A stretch of 64,000 nucleotides of DNA from Brachyhypopomus gauderio (lineage: Eukaryota; Chordata; Actinopteri; Gymnotiformes; Hypopomidae): positions 1,822,716-1,886,715 of the forward strand of contig NC_135220.1 of the NCBI RefSeq assembly GCF_052324685.1, read 5' to 3'. The notes under the pieces were generated by a model that worked only from the letters and a program-made list of their open reading frames with translations, did no database searches and was not told where the DNA came from. The position numbers and the translations under genes are program-made. Position 1 is the stretch's first letter, and the number at the start of each line of letters is the position of its first letter. Positions 21,360 through 64,000 of the stretch are shown here, piece after piece.

Positions 21360-23928
21360 CTACGTGGCAGAGAGGTTACGCACACAACTGGAGGTCATTA
21401 CGCACAGTTTGCGTCCAAGAGCCGTGGTGACGCAAACTTTACCTGACAGGTATCCACACCCCCCGCCTCCTTTCCAGCGCAGACCATGTTGTCGCTAATG
21501 TGTTGGTTGTACCAGTTTCTCTGGTTGCACCGTCTGGTATCAATGAGATTCACCTCAGCCTCTCTAAGTGTGTCCACCAAGTTCCCTAAACACCAAAGCC
21601 TCTGTCATCCTAACGTTTTTTTTTTTAAGTTATTTTTAGTCCCCAAAGTCTCCAGAAACTAGAACAGATGCTCTCATGTACTTCATATCATATTACTGTT
21701 ATTACTGTGGGGATTAAAAATGTTCTCTGCAGTAAGGTCTACAGACACGTTCCTCAAGCGTATGTGTAGTAGCTGGTGGGGGGTGACAGAGAGAGAGAGA
21801 CAGAGAGACGAAATGAAACAAACCATCGAGCACCGTGCTGCCCCAGCCGCTGATGTAACAGGAGCTGAAGTTAAGCGCTCTCTCCTCCAGCTCGCCGGCG
21901 AAGGTGCAGACGGGCTGCACGTGAGCGGTGTAGCGTAGCACCGGGCGTAGCCGCAGCAACGCCACGTCGTGGTCGTGGCGCGTCACGTCGTAGTCGTGGT
22001 GCGTGACGACGCGCACCACCGCACGCCGCTGCACCGTCCTGCCTCGCCTGGACTGAGAGTGCAGACCTGCTACCACCTCCAGCCCCGCGGTGTCTCTGAG
22101 GGACACGGGTGAGGACCAATCAGATCGTGTAGCCGAAGGCTGATGCGTTTAAATAACCAGAGAATGGAGCTCTTGTCATTAGTGTGTGCGTATGCATGCG
22201 TAGTCGCACACAGTGGCACACGAGGGGCCCACAGCAGCTGAGCCACATACAATTCCAGTTGGACCCCCTGCATTGGAGTTTAAGCTGCACATCTATAATT
22301 CACAAACCTAGGGTCAGGGTTAAATGTGAAGTCTGAAATAAGTAATCTTTTCTTTTACCTATATCACCTTTATTTATTCTGCCATTATATTGACACCTGG
22401 TGGCCTGGATGTGTCAGAGATTTCATACTAAATCTGTTATCTGTTAAAACACGGCTGCCTCAGTAAGCTGCACCTGCTCTGTGGAACATAAACTGTTTCA
22501 TTTGAGGACTACAAAGTTATCTGATTCTTCTTCTAATGACATCCCTCACATGGCCAACCTAGTCTTATGTAGTTGTATGCAGCATATATACACTATATTG
22601 CCAAAAGTATTCGCTCAACCATGCAATTTATCAGAATCAGGTGTTATAATCACTTCCATGGCCACAGGTGTGTAATATTAAGCACCTAGGCATGCAAACT
22701 TTTAAAAACATTTGTGAAAGAATGGGTCGCTCTCAGGAGCTCAGTGAATTCCAGCATGGACCTGTGATAGGATGCCACCTGTGCAACAAATCCAGGTGTG
22801 AAATTTACTCGCTCCTAAATATTCCACAGTCAACTGTCAGCTGTGTTATAAGGAAAAATGGAAGAATTTGTGAATGACAGCAACTCAGCCACGAAAGTAG
22901 TAGGCCACCTATAGTGACGGAGCGGGGTCAAGAGTCAATCACTACAAACATCCAAACTTCATGTGGCCTTCAGATTAGATCAAGAACAGTGCGCAGAGAC
23001 CTTCGTGAAATGGGTTTCCATGGTCGAGCAGCTGCATCCAAACTATACATCACCAAGTGCAATGCAAAGCATCGGATGCAGTGGTGTAAAGCACGCTGCC
23101 ACTGGACTCTAGAGCAGTGGAGGTGCGTTCTCCACTGTATTTATACAGTGTGTACATGGAACTATTAACAATTGTACTAAAGTTTCCAGATTTCCAATTA
23201 CATGCACCATGAGGCAAAAATCACAGAGGCATCAGGTCCTAAGGGCCCAGAGGCAGGCATTAGATGAATCATGTGAATCAAAACTTTAGAAGGAGATAGC
23301 CTATGTCTAGAGATTTTGCTGGAATAATAATGAGTACATGTAGAAAGAGCAATATGTTGGCTGTGGCCAAAATGAAAAGAATATTCACAAACCTTATTTT
23401 ATCATTACTATTATGCTGACAAATATTAACAGTAATTCATTAATAGACTGAGTAAATTATACAATCTAGAATGCAGTGTGTATTTATAACTGTGTGCCCA
23501 GAGCCGCTGTTCATTACTGAAGTAATGAAATCCCCCACCCCCATGAAGAAAAGCTGTGAAGTTGCCTCGGTGGGTTATCTTAACCTACATCATTCAACAC
23601 TGCTGTGAGTGATCGTTTTAACTACAAGTGAAAATAACCTTTCCTAACCTAAAGTTTGAAATGCGGCTTTACAGATATCCGAACATTGAGTGTACACAGC
23701 CTGCATTCTTTACGATAGAATACAACGCAGTAGTAGGTGCAAACCTGCTCTTGTCAAAGCAATGTGCAGCTGTGAGAATCCAGCGATGACTGAGTATGGA
23801 ACCGCCACACAAATGCCTGGACGTCCGCTGGATACTGACTTGCCAAGGCCACCCGCCCACTGGTGCAAAATGCCCGCCTATGATGCGGGATCTGCCCGGT
23901 ACTTCCACCAAAGGCCTCTGTCCACACC
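21120..23928 (-). CDS. tmprss12: TMPRSS12-like trypsin-family serine protease, 5' end missing
   Basis: Four minus-strand exons, in coding order 23745-23928, 21824-22095, 21443-21585 and 21120-21359, join in frame into 278 codons plus TAA (21120-21122). They show the activation site RIIGG, the catalytic His in LTAAHC, Asp in DHDVALL and Ser in GDSGGP, and the structural motif CYISGWG. Asp six residues before the serine (DTCQGDSGGP) predicts trypsin-like cleavage after Lys/Arg. The tail after the protease domain is about 25 residues and ends in a hydrophobic stretch ([18 protein letters not shown]), reminiscent of the membrane-anchored C-terminus of TMPRSS12. The orthologue call rests on that tail and on synteny; another PRSS family member is possible. 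The exon with the start codon and signal peptide was not found. All introns are GT-AG; the last is 83 bp. Confidence 0.8.
21443..21585 (-). CDS. tmprss12: tmprss12 exon: region before the active serine
   Basis: Encodes [20 protein letters not shown], then [20 protein letters not shown], ending exactly before GDSGGP. The acceptor is TTTAG and the donor CAG|GTAAAG. Confidence 0.85.
21824..22095 (-). CDS. tmprss12: tmprss12 exon: catalytic aspartate
   Basis: Encodes [35 protein letters not shown] with the catalytic Asp, VQPVCTF and [13 protein letters not shown]. It is unusually Arg/His-rich and GC-rich for this gene. The donor is GATG|GTTTGT, followed by a CT-rich tract. Confidence 0.85.
22591..23135 (+). 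mobile_element. Decayed Tc1/mariner-like transposon fragment
   Basis: A left terminal sequence (CACTATATTGCCAAAAGTAT) next to TATA is followed by leader sequence and broken transposase coding. The N-terminal helix-turn-helix part reads [13 protein letters not shown] and [11 protein letters not shown]. After a deletion and frameshift around 22860-22930 the middle part reads [36 protein letters not shown] and HWTLEQW. The sequence then stops short of the catalytic Asp/Glu region, and I see no right inverted terminus. It is inactive and lies in the tmprss12 intron 22096-23744 on the opposite strand; the rest of that intron is unique. Confidence 0.88.
23745..23928 (-). CDS. tmprss12: tmprss12 exon: activation site and catalytic histidine
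   Basis: Begins with the conserved Cys (CGQRPL) that usually tethers the propeptide to the protease domain. It continues through [20 protein letters not shown] to [12 protein letters not shown]. The acceptor follows a C-rich tract and the donor is CAG|GTTTGC. Confidence 0.85.
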
Positions 23929-24449
23929 CTGGGGGAAAACACACTGAAGTCTCCATATACGTGTACCTTTAATCGCTTACTACTCTTCTATAAAATAATT
24001 ATGTCACGAACCAAAGAAATCAAACCTGAACTTTCATGAACTATCAAACTAACGAGGAAGAGCGTGTATGGAGTTAGTTCATGCATGTTGGACGTGTTTC
24101 ATTGTAGGGAAGAGACAGAAAGGTCGAGAAGATTGTAGAAGAACGAAAGGTTTGTAATAAAATAGTTTGATACACGTGAATTACATTTGGATTGTGACGT
24201 ATGCACGTCAGACATTCCAAGGGCGTCGAACGAAAATTGTGCAGATTATGACAATGAAATGATTAAAGATTTTAATCGTATGTTTGTTTAAATGTATCCT
24301 GCGTCTAAAATTAAAATAAAAAAAGAATGAGCGTACACTTTAACTTTCAAATGCCTGTCTCATCCCGGCCGTTTATTATTTCAGTTCCCAACATGTCAAT
24401 GTGTTTGTATGTCAGATTAATGAGTGAGGGAGTAAGTTATTTATTTAAT

Positions 24450-24801
24450 TCGTCGTTTCGACGTCGTCCCAGGCCTGGTTTTAATTAATAGATTTCATTT
24501 ATTAGACTGATATTGGGAGCCCAAACGTTAAACGGGCTCCATCGAATACAATTTTAAATTATTTTGAGTTAAAAGCCACACGATCTGTTTTGAAGGAATA
24601 AAAATGCTTCTTATTCTCAGACGGGTGTATTTGCCGACTCCCCCCAATATTTCGCTCGGAGTCATCAATTATGCAGGGGAACCGCACACACTGGCCAAGG
24701 AGGCAGCAGCAGCAATATGGCGACACCCGCAATTTCTTTCGAATCTTTCCGACATCTGCAGTCTAACGACGCGTTTTTGGATAGCCGTTAACGTTTATAA
24801 A
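24450..24801 (+). promoter_or_regulatory. Candidate leader (non-coding) exon and promoter region of scn8a
   Basis: This stretch is richer in CpG than its surroundings and ends at a good donor (AAA|GTAAGTGC, intron from 24802). It contains a 24-codon upstream open frame (24717-24791, starting MATPAISF). Sodium channel genes commonly have untranslated first exons several kilobases before the start codon, and the first coding exon here does have an upstream acceptor (28186-28188), so at least one leader exon must exist. That this is the one, and where transcription starts, is inference. Confidence 0.3.
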
Positions 24802-27800
24802 GTAAGTGCGCTGTTGGCTTGTTTTTCGGACAGTATCTTTGTTTTCTCTTCTCGAATGGGAGGAATTTCGCACTGACCACTAAGAGCTCAAAATGTCGCA
24901 GTGGCTTGAGACTTATTGTCGCTTATTGTCTGGTACATTGATAAAGTGCTTCTCGTTTCTGCACCGCACTGTTGCGGCGAAATATTACTGGGTAACTTTT
25001 GGAATGGAAATGAGATTTAAGTGATATGGTTGTTGGCGGCCTCTTATTTACTGCCTATACAGTGTTGGCATGTAAATGTAAAGCTCTGTAGTATAACGTC
25101 ATAACACACCGTGCACTGACGAACAGAACAAGAAAATGAGCAATTACAGATTATGTTAAATTATTTTTATATTACACAATCAGTTGTGATCCCTGAAATC
25201 CACACAATTATAGGTTTTCCATTTTGTTTATTTTGTATTTTGACATTTTATTTTGACTCGAGTTCTCTATTTCAAATGTAGACGTTTTCTCCTTTGCAAT
25301 ATATCCAGTACATGCTTTATTGATTGTGGGGTCGACACGGTTTTACGGGTGTGGTAGGCAGCGTTTTCTGGAGACGTTGTGAACACCGTGAAAAAACCCC
25401 TTCACGTCGTCGTCCGATGATCTTTCTGTACACCAGAGCTAACGGGTCGTTTCTTATTCGTAATGTGTGCCTTGCGTTACGGAGACGCTGGTTGTTACCA
25501 GATTGTTTATTTCGTGAAGGGGTAAATACGCCAAGAGAAATCAGCCCACTGCAGTATTTTCATGTGGCCCGTGTTTGGGGCCGGTCTTACGTGAAGAAGT
25601 CTGTCTGAGCAATATATGTGGATGCACGTTTATATCAAAATGTGCTCTGACTATGAGGGCCGAGGGGAAGATAACTGTCCAACATGAACTCTGGAATGTC
25701 GCAAATGGTCTTTCTGACGGACTGATCAACATATATTCAATTACCTATTTGATATTACATCGGGGAAAGGTAAGGCGACTGGACACTGACTGCGCATTAC
25801 GTGCTTTTTTGCCAAATAACCCAATTCCACACCCATGGGATTAAGAAGAATTGTTGTTTCTGTTACTGGATTAATGAAATGAGCGATTTCTGATTTGTTG
25901 TTCGATACAATCGGGTGGTTTGTGTTTTAGGCTAGGCGTTTGGCTTTGACGTTGGTTTAGCCTGTAGGTAATGGTCTCGTTCGTCCGTTACGAAAAGCAT
26001 TTTCTGTGACTCACCCAAGAAAAATGAATGAAAATTGATCGCTTGTCTTAGATTTTAGTGTAGCACCTAATCACTCATCTGCAAGATAAGGGTGTAGAGC
26101 GCGCGAGGTAGCTAACACGATCTCGTGTATTAACGTACTAAAAGTAACAATTGCTTCATCTAATTTCTGCATTACTAGTCGCAGGAATTACATGCCGCAA
26201 GTTCCATGTGTATCTCGGAATCAACTGTATATTCAAGAAAAAGCACAAAATAAACAGTATTACAGTTCCAGCTCAAGGTTTTGGCGATTACCCTCGAGCT
26301 ATCCAGTGGTTCTGAATGGACAGCTCCCATGAATGGAATTTGCTTGAAGATCTCGTGTTCTCACATTCTAGCATATATAACTCGTATATAACCCATTTAA
26401 GAGCTGCTGATTGCGACATTTGTTGTCAGGCGTAATCCTACGATGAACCCGTACGGTTTATCCCGACATACACTATAGCAAGTATTCTGTTCCAAGTCGT
26501 CACATCCCAGTATGTCTGGTTGTTATATCGCCAGAAATCATAATCCGTTCTATTACTAGATGTGGTTCAGGTTATATACGTGCATTAAATTCTATAACGG
26601 ATTTGACCATATGTATGAGTTTTGTACCATAGTATTATTATTCAAATTTTCATGTGTGCTGCATCCATTTCTCCATTTAGTTTGAAAATTGCTCAATTCC
26701 AGCAGGTAGCAATGCTTTCTCTTTAGTTTAGGGGAAAATATCAAGTGAAAACCTACATTGTGTATTAGCAGGTGTTTTAACAGACAGCCCTCCTCAACCT
26801 TGTGAGTCACCACACCCTCACAGAAGGGCATTTTGGAATTTGGTCCTGGGTCTTGAGGTTAAAATAGTGTCAGGTGGTTGTTTTGCGCCTGACTGCTGTG
26901 CACAGACACGACCATAAGTACAGTAGTTTTGACAAGCATTGTTTTGTGAACTAGAAAGATGGACTGAATCCATTTCTGTGTGATGAAAGCAATCATTGAT
27001 CATCCAGTGTTTAACAGAGAGAAGACAGGGTGTTATGCTGTTCATTGGACTTACTTGAAGAAAGTAGGACCATTTCTAAAGGTTATGAAGACCTCTAACC
27101 AACGTAATGAAGACGCCTAACCTGCTGTTACTCAGACTGATGCATATACTGCATGGGTTGAAAAGACCTTGGGAATCTTTTCTATGCAGTGTTAGCCTGG
27201 CTGATGGTCTCAGCTGCTGACAGAGTCAATCAGTGCTCATCATTTGGTGACATTTTCCTAATGTCGCGGTTGGCCTGCTTGTTTAAATGTCTGGCTTGTA
27301 AGTGCTTGTCAAGTCTTAACTGATTTATGAGTCAGCAGGAAATGCAGCCCATAATGATGGTGTGGTTTACCAAGGCTCCATCCTCCCCACCGCCTCCCCT
27401 GGTCCACACGCCCAGGCGCCTCTCAGAGAGAGTGTCTTCTCAACATCTCACCCACGTTTTATCAGCGCTGATTAAGACAGACGCATGCATTCCCGCAGAC
27501 CTTAGAGGTTCTGCGCTTTGGCCGTTGCAGGCTAAATGCCCACTAGCCCTCAAAGGGGAGACAAATGTGTTATTGTTTCAAGACGATCACACCAAGAGGA
27601 AGACCTTCAACACCAAACTGCAGCTGGCAGGAGGCTGGCCAATCACAGTGTAGGAGGCTGGCCAATCACAGTGTATGTGGATGTTCATGGAAGCAGTTGT
27701 TTGCAGCTGCAGGTCCTTGTAATCATGTCGTTTTTCCACTCCCATATATCAAAAGTGTGTGACTCATACAGGATCTGGGGCTTGGGCCTTTTTACTGGCT

Positions 27801-28188
27801 CCAAATTTAGCAACACTGTGTTATTTTAGTCTTGTGGATGCTTGTGAGTTTGTGGGTGTGTACTGTATGTGATGTATACCCATAAAACATGTGTGCAGTC
27901 TTATAAATCATATTATATTGTATTAATCCTATGAATGTTTTGTCTAACCTACATAAGCTCTCTTTCACTTTCTGCTATAAATACAACATTTAGAAAATTC
28001 TTTGTTCTAAAGATAAAGGTAAACCTTCTAAAAACGATTCTTTTCTTTGTTGACATCGTACCTAAAACATACATTGCCACGTGTGAAACCAGTTTCCGTT
28101 CAGATCAGTGCTCCACACAGACTGAAGTATGTAGGTTTGGTTTGGCTGATTCTGACCCAGTGCTGCTCTCTCTCCCCCCCCAACCCAG
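24802..28188 (+). other. Region upstream of the scn8a start codon
   Basis: Unique, AT-rich sequence with no recognisable exon. A 23-bp perfect duplication (GGAGGCTGGCCAATCACAGT and three more bases) lies at about 27632-27677. The longer open frames here have no family resemblance that I can see. Confidence 0.5.
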
Positions 28189-59850
<31,662 letters not shown>

Positions 59851-60540
59851 TAGAACTGATCAAAACAAAAAACAACAAGAGAACAAGAACAACAAGAACA
59901 ACAACAACATCAACAACAACAACGCCAAAGTCAAAAGGGGATTTTTGTTTGTTTGTTTGTTTGTTTTTTTTAATAACAGCAACCAATGAAAAGACATTAC
60001 CCTTTTCCAGCCCAATAATCACATGTACCAGTGTTTGAGCCATGACACAGCAGAGATATGCAGACAAAGCCTTTGGAGCACAAGAATTGTCTTGTGTTCA
60101 TTCATAAGCAATTCCTTAGAACAGAAGATCATTTTAAAGGCATTGTTTTCAAAGCTGCCGCCTCACAAATTGTAATATGATTACATTTTTGTTAAACAAT
60201 TGGCATTAAAAAACACAATGCAATATTTTTCTTTGTTTTGTTAGTTTTTTTTTTGTTGTTGTTTTTATGGAGAGGACTGTTACATTTCCTGAGCATTTGA
60301 TCTGCAGTTGGCTGCACATTTGCTTGGTTCCCAACCTCTGCTTTAAATGGAGCCCCGCCCCCTGCCCCGCCCCTTTCCCCTTCATTTCTGCCCTGTGCCT
60401 CTGGCCACCCCCCCTTCTACATCTGTCAGAGAACAACCAGCAGCACATGTCCACTGGACCACTGGAATCTCCACTGCTTTACGCCCAGTACAGCATGACA
60501 CAGGATTGCAGCAGTGAAAAACACACAGCACAGCCTTCAC

Positions 60541-61612
60541 ACTCTAGACACTCCTAATACACCCCCACACCCACACCGTGGACTAGACACTCCCAATGCA
60601 CTCCCACACCATGGACTAGACACTCCTGATGCACTCCCACACCCACACCGTGGACTAGACACTCCTGATGCACTCCCACACCCACACCGTGGACTAGACA
60701 CTCCTGATGCACTCCCACACCCACACCGTGGACTAAACACTCCCACACCCACACAGTGGACTAGACACTCCTAATACACTCCCACACCCACACAGTGGAG
60801 TAGACACTCCTAATACACTCCCCACACCCACACAGTGGACTAGACACTCCCAAATACACTCCCACACCCACACCGTGGACTAAACACTCCCAATACACTC
60901 CCACACCCACACAGTGGACTAGACACTCCTGATGCACTCCCACACCCACACAGTGGACTAGACACACCCAATACACTCCCACACCCACACAGTGGACTAG
61001 ACACTCCCAATACACTCCCACACCCACACAGTGGAGTAGACACTCCTAATACACTACCACACTCACACAGTGGACTAGACACTCCTAATACACTCCCCAC
61101 ACCCACACAGTGGAGTAGACACTCCTAATACACTCCCCACACCCACACAGTGGACTAGACACTCCTAATACACTCCCCACACCCACACAGTGGAGTAGAC
61201 ACTCCCAATACACTCCCACACCCACACAGTGGACTAGACACTCCTAATACACTCCCCACATCCACACAGTGGACTAGACACTCCTAATACACTCCCACAC
61301 CCACACAGTGGACTAGACACTCCTAATACACTCCCACACCCACACAGTGGAGTAGACACTCCTAATACACTCCCCACACCCACACAGTGGACTAGACACT
61401 CCTAATACACTCCCACACCCACACAGTGGACTAGACACTCCTAATACACTCCCACACCCACACAGTGGACTAGACACTCCTAATACACTCCCACACCCAC
61501 ACAGTGAAGTAGACACTCCCGATGCTCTACCACACCCACACCGTGGACTAAACACTCCTATTGCACCCCCCACACACACCTACAAAGTGGAGTAGACACT
61601 CTTATTGCACCC
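60541..61612. repeat. 39-bp minisatellite in the last scn8a intron of the window
   Basis: About 27 copies built of CACTCCCACACCCACACAGT and GGACTAGACACTCCTAATA. Variants (GATGCACTCC, CACACCGTGG) cluster at the left end and at the right edge, suggesting an older outer part and a younger homogenised centre. Confidence 0.96.
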
Positions 61613-61832
61613 CCCCTGCCCACTGCTCGCTCGTATTCATACACAGTACGTTTGCCTCCCACAGCTAGCCTTTCTAGCCATCTTTTGTTGTGTAGGTCAG
61701 AGGAGTGTAAGATGACTCTTCTAGCAGTCATTGCTGCTTGGTGGTTGTGAGCGGTTGTGCCTGGTTGTTGTCACTGTCAGTCCCTCCTCTCTTCCCATGG
61801 ACTGGTTGTCTTGAGCTTCTCTTGCCCCTCTA

Positions 61833-61855
61833 CCCCCCCCCCCCCCCCCCCCCCC
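61833..61855. repeat. Poly-C run
   Basis: More than 20 consecutive C within C-rich sequence in the same intron. Confidence 0.93.
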
Positions 61856-63024
61856 GACCTCTCCCCAACACTCTGCACCCCTTCCCTCCCCTGTCCTGCC
61901 CTGTCCATCTTCACCCTGTCCACTGCAGCCTGCCTGGCCGTTGTGCTGCCCCGGGCCAGTGTGTGGCGCTGTGGGGCCAGCTTGCTGGAGCCGCCCCTCA
62001 CCTCTCTTTTTGCTTGACCAGGAGCCGCTCTAGGGACTGATAATCAGAGTCTCACACGTGCGTGTCCGTGTGGATGTGAGAGGAAAATGTTTGCTAAGCT
62101 TCTGTGTACTAAAGTGAATGCACTACAACGAGGCTTTTTGAAGCCTCAGTTGGACCCCAAATCTGAACACCAAATCCAAATCCTGTTCCGATCATAATCA
62201 TATTCAGATTTGATCCTATTCCCACTGTAGTTTGAAGCTCATACCCACATCTGCCCCGTTCCAATTGTAGCCAGAAGCTCATATTACAAATTTACCCCAA
62301 TTCTGACCATGATCTGTATCTCATATGCAAATCCGCCCCTATTCTAATCATAATCTGGACCACATATTAAAATCTGACCCTGTTCTGATCATAATCTGGA
62401 CCTAGTATGCAAATCTGACATTGGTCCTATCATTAAACAGAAAAGAATCACTAGGTGCTATGATGTCACACCTGAAATTAGGATGGACAGTCTGCACATC
62501 AAGCATGTGTGACAAATATCTAAAGATACGTGGCAATGACTTTTGAGGATGTCTTGAAAATAAATACATCACTGAGTGAAAACGGAAGCTTAGGAAATAG
62601 ACCAGGCAGCCTGCTGGCAGTAGGTTGATTGATTCACAGCATGGCACTCTAAAGACATATCACAGTGTGGCCCTGTAAGATGTGATGAAACTGGGAGTCT
62701 GGACCCACTAGAGCAGAGATATGCACAGAACTTAAACCCAATTATCATTACTGTGCTTCAAAATCACAGAACTTAAACCCAATTACCATTACTGTGCTTC
62801 AAAATCTGCCCATGTCTCTACAGAATGATCAGTTGACCCAAAAATGACATTTTTTATGAAGATAAATATTGCTGTATTTAATGCCGAAGTTTGTGAAATT
62901 GGCCTCTATTACTGCCTACAGTCTTGTATATCTGCGTAATAGGTATGGTCTTTCAAGATTCAAGACTTAACGCAAAACTACAGACTTATCAGACTTATCT
63001 TAAACATCTTATTGTTATATATAG

Positions 63025-63162
<138 letters not shown>

Positions 63163-64000
63163 AGAGAGAAAGAGAGATACGAGATGTATTTCCCTAATTT
63201 TATTTGAGTGTAGGTCTTTTAAGCATGTCATTTTTGGGTAGAGTATGGAATGTCATGGTTTTTTTTTTATCTGTCCAAGTTGTTCCTGTAAGTAATCTAA
63301 TTAGATTAGCTCTAGAGGGAACAAGTTAATGAATCCAGTATATATTGACTATATCTATTAATTATTGTCTATGTTCATCAACTGAAATACCATTTTCTTT
63401 TAACTGAATTAAAACAAAAGAGTAAAAATGAATAAATGACTTGATAAGGAGACAACAGCCCAGAGAGGTGAGACATTTATTTGAATTTCTTAAATATTTG
63501 CAGTCAGTATCCTTCACAAACTATTAACACATAAATGTTAATTAAATAATTTGTAATGTTTGATCTGTAATGGTTAATGGTGTGGAGGCTAGTACAGTCA
63601 TCTAAAGCTTCCTTCCCTGTGTATGAATCCTAAAGTCATGTATATTTGTAAGGGAAGTATCCTCGGTTCTCTGGTTAGTCACATGGTGTGTCATATGACC
63701 CTGCTTATTTACAAGCGTATGTAAATCTTTCTGTGCTGGTGCCTCTCCTGATCCATTTATTTATTGATTTTAATGGTTCTTGAGTTTGCACAAAGATGCC
63801 ATATAACACGCATGTCCTGTTCAATTGCCAATGCACATTATGCACTTTTAAAAGCCATTTTCCCTCACTTTTATATCCATGTCGACCCAATGCAATGTCT
63901 ATGTGACATTTAAATGTGTTCTCTCTATCAGTGATTCTCCTGACAAATGCATTTTATGGGTGTCCCTTTGATACCATAGCTAAAAATAATAACAGAAAGA

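Noticed and set aside
23690..23947. 85-codon plus-strand frame opposite the protease exon
   Set aside because: Mirror of the minus-strand tmprss12 exon, which has clear protease motifs.
27327..27653. 108-codon plus-strand open frame upstream of scn8a
   Set aside because: No recognisable family, no splice or promoter context, and it includes a simple 23-bp duplication.

Overview
The window is animal nuclear DNA, almost certainly from a ray-finned (teleost) fish. The genes are split into many short exons with GT-AG introns. CA/GT microsatellites and minisatellites are extremely dense, introns are compact, and a decayed Tc1-like transposon of a type common in fishes is present. Three protein-coding genes can be read exon by exon. 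Summed exon lengths keep frame throughout each of them. The order (DIP2 family gene, TMPRSS12-like protease, SCN8A-type sodium channel) recalls the human 12q13 neighbourhood of DIP2B, TMPRSS12 and SCN8A. That supports the paralogue calls, but I could not test it by alignment or tree.

Layout. (1) 22-17353, + strand: the last 35 coding exons of a DIP2B-like gene (1,480 codons plus stop), covering the Ser-rich linker and both adenylate-forming (FAAL-like) domains; the 5' end lies outside the window. Its 3' UTR probably runs to about 19.9 kb. (2) 21120-23928, - strand: four exons of a TMPRSS12-like trypsin-family protease with an intact His/Asp/Ser triad, convergent with the DIP2 gene. A broken Tc1-like element sits in one of its introns. 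(3) About 24.4-28.2 kb: a probable upstream/leader region of the channel gene. (4) 28189-59793, + strand, continuing past the window: an SCN8A-type (Nav1.6) channel alpha subunit. Twenty-one coding exons run from the start codon to the domain III S4 segment (1,294 codons when one copy of exon 5 is used). Its introns hold most of the unusual sequence, including a Ty3/Gypsy-like retroelement remnant near 48.7-51.1 kb.

The most interesting signals are about splicing. The channel gene has a textbook U12-type AT-AC intron (34257-34953). It has a tandem pair of mutually exclusive voltage-sensor exons (5N and 5A). The 3' splice site and first bases of exon 5N have been amplified into a minisatellite carrying seven decoy acceptors. 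A 33-nt alternative donor lies in exon 11, and an array of repeated GTGAGT donors follows exon 16. In the DIP2 gene roughly half the acceptors sit just behind a (TG)n tract, and several introns have (CA)n near the donor and (TG)n near the acceptor, which fits RNA duplexes bridging the intron. A 51-bp minisatellite of about 49 copies in a DIP2 intron has an 816-bp higher-order duplication and, because 51 is divisible by 3, an 848-codon antisense open frame. I found no RNA genes, CRISPR array or prokaryotic-type system.
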